Assembly: GCF_003589595.1 (NCBI RefSeq)
Contig: NW_020654810.1
Span: 17,200,594-17,264,593 of the forward strand
Reading direction: 5' to 3'
Length of the DNA: 64,000 bases
DNA from: Hyposmocoma kahamanoa
Lineage: Eukaryota > Arthropoda > Insecta > Lepidoptera > Cosmopterigidae
Shown here: positions 21,109-31,642 of the stretch, piece by piece
How positions within the stretch are numbered: the stretch's first letter is position 1
Layout: every line of letters begins with the position of its first letter
Position numbers and translations under genes: made by a program
Notes under the pieces: generated by a model
Told to the model about the DNA's origin: nothing
Database searches by the model: none
The model's input: only the letters and a program-made list of their open reading frames with translations

Positions 21109-24100
21109 GCTTAAAGAACAATAACAATATTTTATTTTATTTATTTTTTGTTTTATTATACAAACAGATTACAAACTAGCATAAGAAATAAAGCGATATA
21201 ACATAAACTCTTTTGGGTTTTACCGTACATCGTACATCGTCTTATCGATTCACAACTCTTAAATTAAATACTAATTGCTACGTTGTTATGAGTTATTTTT
21301 CTACTACATTTATTTCTTGTCATAATTGCGACAGTGCGGTACTCTTAAAATAGCATAACAAACTAGTAAAAACCAACTTAAGAACTTTTCCCGAACAAAT
21401 TCCACTGCAAAACATAGATGAGAATAAAGCAGCGTAATTTTCCACATAACCTACAACTCCACAACAACATAAAAGTTAACTTTTTTTAACGCCGTCAGTT
21501 TACAAAAAAAAAAACAAAATCTTCTGGTGTCATATCATTCAATGAGCTTAATTTAAAGATTGTCATATCATAACGCAAGAATGTGTTTTAAAATAACGAG
21601 AACTCGTAATAAGGAACGTGAATTGTTTTGATTTTGAGGGGATTTTGTATGCAGACTTTGAAATTGATAAGTAATCAAATTTTCGATTAACCGATCTCGA
21701 ACCCACGTGCCTGTCTACTTAAAAGCTTCTTTTATTAATTTTTCACGTGTGATAATGCAATGGAAGAGTCTTCTTCTCTCTAGAGCAAAATTTATTTCTA
21801 TTTTGGGCGTTATATTGAACCCAACGTTACCTTAGGGATTATATTCTAGAATTTTCCGCTCCGTTCTGGATTTCATATAACATCCGCACGGTAAATACTA
21901 TTATATGGCTCCCTTGTGACACAATATGCTATTGAAAAAAAAATTGTTAATAATTAACAACACAACACAAATAATTATAACAACAAAAAACATTAATTGT
22001 ACAAATTTATTTTGTATCAATAATGTGCTAAAGTCTGATTTATAATCAAAGATTTGACGTTTAGTAGACTTCGGGACCTTAGACTATTTCCATCCTCTAA
22101 ATTCGGGACAGGCTAAGGCATAAGGCCAGTATTTGACCCTTAGACTATGGTCCATCCTCTAAGATTTGACCGTACTGTGAAACTGTCATACTGTCATTTT
22201 ATAGTGTAAATTTCTGCATTATTTTAATTTTCTGACATTTTATCGTATTAATGAATAATCGTTATATCTATTCTGTTGGCATTCATCTATCGTTTTTTTT
22301 TAATAGAGTTATAACGGCTTTTGCAAAAGGCTACTTTGTGTGGTGGCTACTTTGAAACTCTCCTTACGTTTAGTAGGTTGCCAGATGGTTGCTAGTTTAT
22401 GATGAAAAATAGTGTTGTCTTTGCGGATTGACTTCACCCACTCACACAATAGGACATCAAGGCTAATAACATGTAATGCATTAATTTCAAAAATTCAAGC
22501 GTTTTGACATAATAAAAATACTTACCAATTGTAGAACTAAATGTAAATGGAATAATATTTAGCAGATTAATAGTCAAAAAACGTTTAACGTTCTTTTGTT
22601 ACTAAAACTATTTCAGTGATTATAAACAAAAATAGCAAAATATATTTTCAAAGTGATATTAGTAGCAGTTAATTTTTTACCTTTATTTGAAAATAAAAAC
22701 GCTTAAAAATAGATATTATTATCAGAACACTGGACTAAATTGCGTATTTATAGAGAGAGATACCTAGTCAGTCATCATGTTACTTAGGTACTAAAATTTT
22801 CTAGGAATGTTATCGGTATTAGCAAAGTTGCTAATGGACTTCAAAATACTGTTATTACATTTCCTCTTCCAGTCCCTGTAGGGTAGATAATACAATATCG
22901 AGATAGGTAGGTCACTTACTGAATATTGCTCGTACAATTTCACTCACACCTTCATATTTCCTCTTAACGCACACTTCGTTCAACTTTAACACCCCATTCC
23001 ATAGATTTCCTATCTCTTTTCAATTGCGTATCTCCATCTCGTTCATTGAAATTTCCCTCTTTCTTTTGACACACTTGCAGAAAAATCTACCCAGGCAAAA
23101 CCCGACTGTAGCGACAAGGCACAAAGTTGATTTTACTTTAATGTAGCAGAGGGAAAATCGTGAATATTTGCTTACACAGTTTGCGTGTGTGAGAATTTAA
23201 TTGACCCCTACAGTTGCAAGAGTATTGCATTACTACGAAACAGAACTCGCTACGATTTCATCTTTTCGTATCTATTGGTCTCTATTTGTTAGTATAGTTT
23301 AGAGAAAGACAATAGATCATGGAAATAGAGCTCCTTCGAGAATCCCATGACTTTAAGGTTCGTGGTAGTAAAATGTTCTCGTAGTAGAATGGTCCGTGGA
23401 TCGATCTGTCCGACTCAGCAAGTATACATGAGATTATATTGCCACTTGAGACTCATTCACAAATTATTTTAGGCTACTAGCAGAAGACTCCGTGAGTATA
23501 TCCAAGAAGATAGCCACGAATGTAGTTTTAAATATTCTTTTAATCAACCGAAAAAATACTTATGATGAATCCATTTTGCCACTCCGTTGTTCTAACCAAT
23601 AGATTCCAATTTTTCAATGAAAAATATCAAATATATATATATCCTATTCAACACTTAAGTACTTAGCTATTAATTTTATTATGTTTATATTATTTATGGC
23701 TTTCCGCATTAATCCTCCGATAAATTCGAGGAAACTTCACCCTCTTGTAGAGCTATTTCCACTCACACATCGACATCTAACGTACTGAACGATGAACCTT
23801 GCGAACACAAGCACAAACTGTGACCACCACACACGAGTCACTACAATGTGTACTTTACACACAGATACTGATAATTACGCGATTCTGAACCTTAAGCCCA
23901 TGGTTTGCCTCTCAATGTGTCCTACATTTACCGATCTCCGAGATAACCTCAAAATTCGAGTTTTTGACTCGAAGAGGTCATGTTATTCAGTGTTTCACGT
24001 TTAACCTAAAATTTTAATTGTAAAGAGACTCGTTAAGGACTTTAATGTAGCGTAATAAAGACCAATTTGTTGTATATTTGTGTGGGTGACAAATGTGTAT

Positions 24101-24506
24101 TGGATTTTTAGAATTTGTGGCTAAATATTCATTGCAGGACGAACTTTTTGACAATGTGTTGTGTAAGGACCAAGTTTGACGCTCTTGTTTTATGATAGTT
24201 CCCTGAAAACACCAGAAGTCGATAAATGAAAGGGATTATCGGCCTACTAAAATGAGCGTAAGTACTTTTGGCGTACGTAGCTGTACTTATGCGGTGTTGA
24301 ATGGTGTCTGTAGATAGCTATATTTTGTTAACTGATGATTTTTTATTACAGCTTTGCTTTTGAAGGGTTGAAACATTACGTACTATAGAATTACAGCAGA
24401 ACATAAAATATAGTATTACGAAGAATTCATCAATATTAAACAGTTATCTAAGAAGATAGAAGTCAAGATTTTCTTGATTGTAAAAATTATTGTTCTTTTT
24501 TTATGA
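21109..24506. other. Gene-free AT-rich stretch
   Basis: 3.4 kb with no recognised gene, SINE or transposon end. About 22078-22170 holds two copies of a CTTAGACTAT...CCATCCTCTAA motif, also near 19426. An (AT)n run lies at about 23630-23643. The 70-codon frame at 23792-24004 has no known domain. Confidence 0.5.
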
Positions 24507-24690
24507 CGTAAATGAGATAAAAAAGTCGTGCGCTCGTTACTACCAGTAAGTGACACGCCTTTACACGCCTATCCATGACAATTGAGTACCACACAGTTTT
24601 AAATCGTGAAGATCTGAAGGGCACTGCCTCTGCACCCGTCACCCTGGGACATAGGTAAGCTGACAAGTCCCATGTGCCTTTAATTTAAAT
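24507..24690 (+). repeat. Family A repeat, 3' truncated
   Basis: Diverged first two thirds of family A, ending near GTCCCATGTGCCTTTAATTT. The later segment is missing. Confidence 0.7.
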
Positions 24691-24813
24691 TCGCTATATT
24701 TTTGAAAGAAAAAGAAAATCATAATTATAAGCGTCTCATTGAGTTAGTGAACGAAGCCACAGGCTTTACATATTTGTTTTAACAAACTTTTTGTTTTTTT
24801 TTTTCAGTTATCC

Positions 24814-24851
24814 ATCTGGATCCCTGTGTGTTATAACACAGGGATCCAGAT
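24814..24851. repeat. 16-bp perfect hairpin
   Basis: ATCTGGATCCCTGTGT pairs exactly with its reverse complement at 24836-24851 across a 6-base loop. It follows a poly-T run and lies 120 bases past a family A fragment. Function unknown. Confidence 0.8.
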
Positions 24852-25344
24852 CCAAATGCACTTTATCCTAGAACACTCTATCCGGAGTTTCTACTGTGAG
24901 TTTACGGGATAGGTCACAAGCGATTTCATAATTTTTTGACACATTTTATAGTTTACTACATCGTTCGTCCCCTGCGGTCACCAGAAGAAGTAAAACTTTC
25001 CATACAAAAATTGTACGCTGTCGCTAGCGACTATCGACATTACAATTCCGCGGTAAAGACACTGAACGAATTTAGAAACGGTGGTTTCCCAAAGAGTCAT
25101 CCCGGGAATAGAACTCGCGACCTTCTAATCTAGCGCCCATAATGCTAACCGTAATACTCAAGCAATTTTCTGACACCAAAGGAAAGATGGATGGCGTGTG
25201 TGAAAGACGATTATGTGTATGAAGGGAGGGAACAACGAAATGACAGCTGTAAGGGAAGAACACAAGACACGGCCTCGACCCTTTAAAAGTAAATTCGTAC
25301 CTAAAAGATAGGTAGATATATTAGTTCATATAGTAAGGAAATTA
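24852..25344. other. No gene recognised
   Basis: Includes TTCCCAAAGAGTCATCCC and GGGAATAGAACTCGCGACCT near 25085-25120, which resembles the reverse complement of a degraded pol III B box region. No SINE body was recognised. Confidence 0.35.
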
Positions 25345-25680
25345 AACTATTTTTTCTTCTGTAAATCGCGTATATTTGTTTTTTCAAACAAACCAACGGC
25401 GTTTCGGGTCCTTTACAGGTCCCATGGTTACGGTTGATTAAGATGGTAAAGTTATGTCTAATATTAATGCAAACCACTCTATTTTCACTATTGTTACGAA
25501 AGTTATTAATTAAATACCTTATTTTGAAAATTTTCAATGAAACATTCCAATTTACGCAACACGTTTTTTACAAAATTATTTTATTTTATAATATATTTTT
25601 TATTAAATTGAATTTTATTAATAAGTAATAATGGTAATTAGAATCAATCAAAACATACCTATTAATTAGTACTGCAGTCT
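25345..25680 (+). mobile_element. PLE-B end repeat plus AT-rich inner segment
   Basis: The PLE-B terminal repeat (25345-25440, with CGCGTATATTTGTTTTTTC and CGTTTCGGG) is followed by about 220 AT-rich bases. Those bases match, in reverse complement, the segment at 30662-30870 next to the GIY-YIG remnant (shared ATGTCTAATATTAATGCAAA). This is a truncated copy of the same Penelope-like element, without coding sequence. Confidence 0.75.
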
Positions 25681-25794
25681 TTATTCAATATAGTAAGACT
25701 ATCACATTCACATTCACGTTTCACATTTCGTACTCATTGTACAAATATAGAGCATCATTATAGATTTTAAGGTTTTCCTGGTTATTCAGTAAAT

Positions 25795-25935
25795 GTTTAA
25801 TCAGTAATTACAGGGTTCTTGCCTCGGTATGAGTTTTTTGTTTTCCCGATATTTCGGAACGATTACACGCTCCATGACCACGGGTTATCCGATATATCGG
25901 GAAAATAAAAAAGACTCATACCGTGGTAAAACATT
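25795..25935. repeat. PLE-A end repeat arranged as inverted pair
   Basis: A copy of the terminal repeat of the 41.5-44.3 kb element (CCCGATATTTCGGAACG, ACACGCTCCATG, CCACGGG). It is followed at once by its own start in reverse (CGATATATCGGGAAAATA, then ACTCATACCG). The two halves form a large hairpin. Confidence 0.75.
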
Positions 25936-26421
25936 GTATATAATAAAAAAAAATATAATGCATAATTAAAAAAAGGTGTAATAAATTATGAGTGTAATAA
26001 AGCGTTACTAATTGGATATGCAGGGTGCTTAAAAACTGTTTTTGCTACAGAAGTATTTAATTTCAACAGAATAGCAATAGCAGTGTTATTTAAATTTATT
26101 AACTGAGTTTCGGTTTGCAAATGTTGGTGACAAAATTGTAGAACCGTATTATATGTACCGTGTAGGCCCGAAGTAATGATCAAGACGAAATGAGGAGTTT
26201 GGTGGAGTATTCATATTTTAAAATTTGCTAGTTCATTTTAAGCAATTAATTCTTCCCTCTAGCTTTAAAAGTGATTTAAGTGACTTTTCGCAATTAACTT
26301 TTAAGTAGACCTACACTCCTGTTATAACCCCTTTGTTTCCTCCTAGTATTTTAGACCTGATTGTAATAAACAAAATGTTGTTTAAGATGATCATATATGA
26401 CTTGACTTTAGTTTATGATAT
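25936..26421. other. No gene recognised
   Basis: AT-rich sequence without recognisable features. Confidence 0.5.
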
Positions 26422-26815
26422 CAGGTGACGGGACGAACAAGTCGTGCGCTTGGTGGTACGCATCACGCCTACTCGTAACAGTTACATGCCAGTCAGACCT
26501 TTAAATCGCAAAAACTTTGGCCGCGATTTGCGGTCGTTAGGCTAATCCGTATTTACATTGAGTGACGGCGACCTGTCGACCTGGTGTAAATGCGCCCTCA
26601 GACTTAAAGTAACTAGTTTCCTTGGAACAATAGGTTCGGATCCTATCAAGCACTACGATTATAGCAACCATTTTAAGTAATTTAATCATATTGTAATTAT
26701 ACCATTACACCTATATGTCTCAGGATGACGGGCACAGTGCACCTAAGATATTTGCTATTAAAAGCTCTAAGTGGCACTGCAATTCTTATGGATACGCTTG
26801 TCGCTTACTCGGTAA
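26422..26815. repeat. Two opposed family A fragments
   Basis: A forward start fragment (26422-26525, GTGACGGGACGAACAAGTC) faces a reverse fragment (26716-26815, CAGGATGACGGGCACAGTG to ATACGCTTGTCGCTTAC). The 190 bases between are not family A. Confidence 0.65.
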
Positions 26816-26834
26816 TATAAAAAAAAGGATGAAA

Positions 26835-27110
26835 CTGTGGTAGCCTAAAGGTTTGACCCACTGCTTCTCCAGTAGACGCTGTAAGTTTCTCCTCTAAGTC
26901 TCTCAGAATTTATGTGCGAAATTAAATTTTAAATATACTATTCGGTGCGGTTCTAAGCTTTTCGGTGAATGAAAACATCACCGTGATGAAATCTGCACGT
27001 CGAAGAAAGTTCCCAACCCTTGGATTGGGCCAGCGCGGGAGACTGTTACGAGGAGATCCGTGCCCAGAAGTGGGACGTATAAATTGGTTGATGATGAAGT
27101 ATTTTGGTAG
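26835..27110 (+). mobile_element. SINE-2 copy, degraded
   Basis: The head GTGGTAGCCTAAAGGTTTGA keeps the A box region, but the B box is lost (CTGTAAGTTTCTCC). The body (CTTTTCGGTGAATGAAAACA, CTGCACGTCGAAG, TTGGGCCAG) matches the full copy at 56341. Confidence 0.8.
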
Positions 27111-27159
27111 GCTAACTTGATTAATGTCGATGTTTTTCAGTATAGTCGAGATATGTGCA

Positions 27160-27265
27160 GTCAAGAGCACGACAAGCTTGACACTTTGTAGTTTGGACCG
27201 TTCTTATCTTAAGCGGCATAGAGTTGGATTCAAATCTTTAGTGTCAAGCTTGACGTGCTCTTGAC
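27160..27265. mobile_element. Tiny palindromic element
   Basis: Terminal inverted repeats of 25 bases with one mismatch (GTCAAGAGCACGACAAGCTT..., right copy 27241-27265) enclose 56 unrelated bases. A 106-bp MITE is likely. No clear target duplication was found. Confidence 0.65.
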
Positions 27266-30109
27266 CCTGTGCGTGTATCTAATACAACTCGAAATAAAAA
27301 AAATATTTAAAAATAAACTGAAAACGTCATCAATTATCGACTGTTACTGGTTTGCTAGACTTTCTGTGCGATGATGTGTGAAAGAAATTACATTAACGGA
27401 AATCGATAAAACTCTCGATATGAAACGAATTTTTTGCCGAGTTGTCGGTAAATTAAGCAGAAAATGACGCACCCGCGACGAGGGCAAATTGTGAGTAATT
27501 GGGCGATATTGACAAATTTATTAGACTGGTATTACCAACACGACCAGTAAAATAGTCGACCAAGTCAATAGAGTATAATCGCAATATTTTTTTTATTTGA
27601 TAAGACTAAGTTTTGCTTCAGTTTACGATGATCGAATTTTTACCTTTTTTATGGAGTTAGTGATAAACAATTAACGGAATACGGTGTTCCGACAAGGAGT
27701 AACATAGAGTGGTTTAACCACTGTTAAGTTAAAACCGTTAATTACTTTTCTTTTTTTTCCGGAATTTGATTTCCGGAATAGTTTTACTGCATCGTAAGAT
27801 AAAATTACTCATTTAAGAAGTTGGATTTTAAAGTAATTGAGGGGCACCATGTAAAAAAATGTAGTTGTTTACTTTGGTGAAAGGTTAATTACCTTTCACC
27901 AAAGTAAACATTTTTTATGAGCTACAAGCAAAAGCTGATTTTAACTAATGCGGACATTATTTATTATTATTATTATTTGTATATTATAGTTATCAACGAT
28001 TATCGTTATGAATTCAAAAAAAGTAAATACTTACCTAATTAATATTTGGTGGTTTTAACTACTCCAACTTCATGTCACTCCTGGTATCTATATACGTAGA
28101 CAGTTATCTACTAATTTGGAACAGCCTATCTCGACTATTTGTGATAAAGAAAACACAGTTGCTTACTTCTTCTAGCAGTAGAAATACAACTTACACAAAC
28201 GTTTTAAAATACGCTGTTAAACGTGATGTAAACTTTAATGTAATTCCTTTGTTACTGCTTTGTGCGCTTATAAAATCTTGCTCGCACAACCGGCTGCGTA
28301 AATATTAAACAGCTAATAAATTAATAAAGCCGCAGGGTAAATGAAATTACCACCCTCTGTGGTCCCTTTTAGAGAACATGGTTTTGCAACATACAGAGAT
28401 CGTGGTTTTCTTTTGAAAAGTTAAACAAATAATTGTTATATGTGGAAATGTATCAAATTGTAAACTAAACTTGTTAATTTACATCATCAATGTTTACTCT
28501 CAGATCCGAAAACAAAACAACAACGTAGTTATAACGAACAGCACAAAACTGCATTTGAAAAACAACTTTTTTTGTCATCGAGACAGGATTCGTTCATATT
28601 TTTTTGCGCTCAAGTTACAACAGTGATGATATGTTATGATAGTATATAATCCTAATATGACTTCGCAAATATTTAGCGGGGCGCCCTTGGGACCAGCGAA
28701 GTGGCATGTAATTTTCCGGTACACAAAGTAATCAGACTTTTTGTTTTTCTAAAAATAATATTTTTCTATCCTAACTGACGTACTTATGTCATATAGGGAC
28801 ATTGAATTAACTTATTTTTTTTACGTAGATGCAGATACATCAATAAGATAAAAACTAAATGTTCGGAATATTTACTAAGAAAAATGGAAAAGAATTTCTA
28901 CGTAGGACCACCATTCACCGATACTGTCAAATTTTCAGCTAGGTAGCTGAAAATCTGGCATCACATCATCGTTTTAAATTTATTCTCAATGTCGTTTGCC
29001 TTTTATTTTGCCCAGTAACAATTAATTCTTTTTTAACATCGTCAGTTCTTCTGCATGCGATGGCCACATCGTCATCAAGAATTGTAGAATACGGAGCAAA
29101 CAGACGGAGGACAAACGTTTGTGACTTTGCAGCTGTAATTCCTTAAGTACGGATACCTTCGTGCAATATTCAGTGCCGGTGAATGTCCCACTCTACAGAA
29201 GATTACTTGACGTTGTACTTGCTCACGTCACGATCCTCAGCATGGAGGGGCCGACAGAGGAGAGAGAGTATTACCATTTTGTAAGGCTGTTTATAGCGAG
29301 TAACAAAAGGGTCAGACCCAATTCAACTGTTGAATGCTTTGACGGCAATTAACTACATTAGTAAACGTATGTGACGGCGAAATTATCTAAACACTTGTGA
29401 CGTGGTAAATAATACCGCATACAAAATTGTAACTACTTTCTTAGCTTATATTATTTCAATATCAAAATGTTCAATGTAAATAATTGAATTTTGTCAGTTA
29501 CGTTGTTGATACTTCTCTATAGAGAAGCAGTAGGCAACAACTATACAGAAAGCACTTGGAAATCGCACTGTCAAGCCAGTAGCTCTGCCGCCCACTAACT
29601 AAAACGCGGGTAAGTGACAAATGGTCAAATATCCGTTTTAAATAGCAAAAGATAGAGCACAAAATTCTCTTTAAAAAACAGTTAAAATTAGTTAACGTGT
29701 TCGACTTATCGTAACTTACCCTAATGATGCATAGCTGAAATATCAATAAACAATTTCAATATTCTAAAACTGGCTTATGGTTTTAAATGATATCTCAAAA
29801 AATTATTTTGACACTTAGCCGTGTTCTTGTCAGTGGACAGCAGAGCCGGTTTTTTGACATCCATATAGCGAAACGGAGTATCCTGTAGCGGTGGGTGAGC
29901 CGAGTTTTTTAAATCCATTAAAGTAGAGTTTCACACAACGAGTCAACTCGAGCTACTTTTTTATGAATTCGAGCTAGCTCGGTTCTACACTCGGTAATAC
30001 AACTCGTCCTATGGCTAGTATCCTGTACTAGCATATTATCATATTAAATTTTACGGTAAATGGCATTACAGTCCATGAAAGGGTAAAATTAGGTAATTAT
30101 TATCGATTT
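27266..30109. other. Gene-free stretch with hairpins
   Basis: No gene recognised. (ATT)n lies near 27958-27977, and a short hairpin ATTTTCAGCTAGGTAGCTGAAAAT near 28932. A 63-codon plus frame at 29161-29352 and its GC-rich surroundings (29040-29300) have no known domain. Confidence 0.45.
27866..27910. repeat. 20-bp perfect hairpin
   Basis: TGTTTACTTTGGTGAAAGGT pairs exactly with 27891-27910 across a five-base TAATT loop. A stretch this perfect suggests recent formation or an active small palindrome. Confidence 0.85.
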
Positions 30110-30990
30110 TTTAGGTTTTCGCCATTGTTACACATGGGAAATGAAACAATTTTTCCGAATTTAAATCGTGTATATTTGTTTTTTCAAACAAACCAACGTT
30201 GGGAACAGTCCTCTGGCGTGCATCTATCAAGACCTATTTCATGCCCCTGAGGAAGATTTCTCAGTTTCTGAGACCCGTGAAATGTAACATCCTCTTACAG
30301 GACCCAAGAGTTTACACGCTTGACTGTGAGTTCGGCCTCTCTTATATTGGACAAACGAATTGAAGTATTTGTACCCGCGTCAAAGGACATAATATATAGC
30401 TGATGTCAAACACCGTCGCGTAAACAAATCTGCAGTCTACGAGCGTATCATAAACCTACACTTTCATTCAATGAAGTTGGACAAGCCCGAGGTCCTTGCA
30501 AAAGAAGTCCGTTATCTAACCAGGCTGTTGCAAGAGGCCATTGAAATTAAAAAAAACATCCTAATCTCAACAGGGAAGATGGTTTCTTCGTACTATCAGT
30601 TTAATCCAGTATTTCCTCTAATGAAAAATCCCAAACAGACATAAGACTGCGGTATTAATTAATGTTTTAATTTTTTCTGATTTCCATTATTAATTAATAA
30701 TAAATTTAACTTAGTGAAAATTCATATTATTAAAATAAAATAATTTATAAAACATAACGTAGCCTAAATTGGAATGTTTCTTTGTAGAATTAAAAATAAG
30801 GTATTTAATTAATAACTTTTGTAACTATAGTGACAAAATAGAGTGGTTTGCATTAATATTAGACATAACTGGCTGATGACTGTACGACGTCAGTGAACCG
30901 TGACCATGAAACCTGTAAAGGGCCCGAAACGTTGGTTTGTTTGAAAAAACAAATATACGCGATTTAAATCCGGAAAAATAGCTTCATTAG
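30110..30990 (+). mobile_element. PLE-B, Penelope-like element remnant
   Basis: A forward PLE-B repeat (30110-30205), a GIY-YIG endonuclease remnant (about 30260-30644), an AT-rich 3' segment (30645-30870) and an inverted PLE-B repeat (30871-30990, CCCGAAACGTTGGTTTG). The reverse transcriptase part is absent. Inverted and partial terminal repeats are usual for Penelope-like elements. Confidence 0.8.
30260..30644 (+). pseudogene. GIY-YIG endonuclease remnant of PLE-B
   Basis: Reading in frame gives PVKCNILLQDPRVYTLDC and then FGLSYIGQT. This matches the Penelope GIY-YIG pattern (PGVYxIxCxCGxxYIGxT), including the Tyr pair. Two stops (after GQTN and after GHNI) and one frameshift follow. Then a clean frame of about 79 codons runs to TAA at 30644 with the downstream REAIEI-like helix (LQEAIEIKKN). 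The nuclease would cut the target DNA in a live element; this copy is dead. Confidence 0.8.
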
Positions 30991-31308
30991 GTAATTATTG
31001 TTATTTATTTGTAACTTATTGCAACAAATGAAAATATGTAAAGATCTTTTAAAAACATCGAACTCTTCAACCGGGTACCCAATGCTAAACAAACCGAACA
31101 AGAGTGAAATGGACGAGTGGAAGGCAATAAAGAGAAACAATCAATAGAGGGCAAACAGCCCTAATTACAGACAGTGACAGGGACATGTACCTAAACAAAT
31201 ATGGCACTGGGGGCGTGTGGATAATTCAATGATTAATTAATTTGGTTGATTGTTTTGACCATGGGGGGCAGAGATAATTTAAAAACAAATATCGCATTAA
31301 ATATATTT

Positions 31309-31606
31309 TTTAGTAGCAGTAGAGCTTCTTATAAAAGAGTCTGTCCGGGGAAATACTGCCACTTACCTATTTCTGCCGCCAAACAGTAATATGAGCATTA
31401 CTTCGTCCCGGTTTTGAAGAGTAAGGGTGTTGGTGAAACTACAGGCACATGGGACTTGTCAACTTATGCCGCAGGGTGACGGGCGCAGTGGCTAAGATTC
31501 TTAGATCCCTAAGATCTTTGCGATCTACAGCTCTGAGTGGCACTGCAACTATTATGGGCAGGCGTGTAGCTTACCATCAGGCGCATGATTTATCCGTCCC
31601 GTCCCG
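31309..31606 (-). repeat. Family A repeat
   Basis: Full-length-looking copy in reverse, from TAGTAGCAGTAGAGCTTC to the CCGTCCCGTCCCG end. The 97-codon frame at 31449 is produced by the repeat. Confidence 0.8.
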
Positions 31607-31642
31607 TTTTGAACTTCAAAAAAATCTTTTTGAAGTTCAAAA
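31607..31642. repeat. 16-bp perfect hairpin at repeat border
   Basis: TTTTGAACTTCAAAAA pairs with 31627-31642 over a 4-base loop, exactly where the family A copy ends. Confidence 0.75.

Noticed and set aside
30868..30960. Hammerhead ribozyme in the PLE-B repeat
   Set aside because: Penelope-like elements can carry hammerheads, and CTGATGA and GAAA both occur here. However, the bases after CTGATGA do not pair with those before GAAA, so stem II cannot form, and other copies lack CTGATGA.
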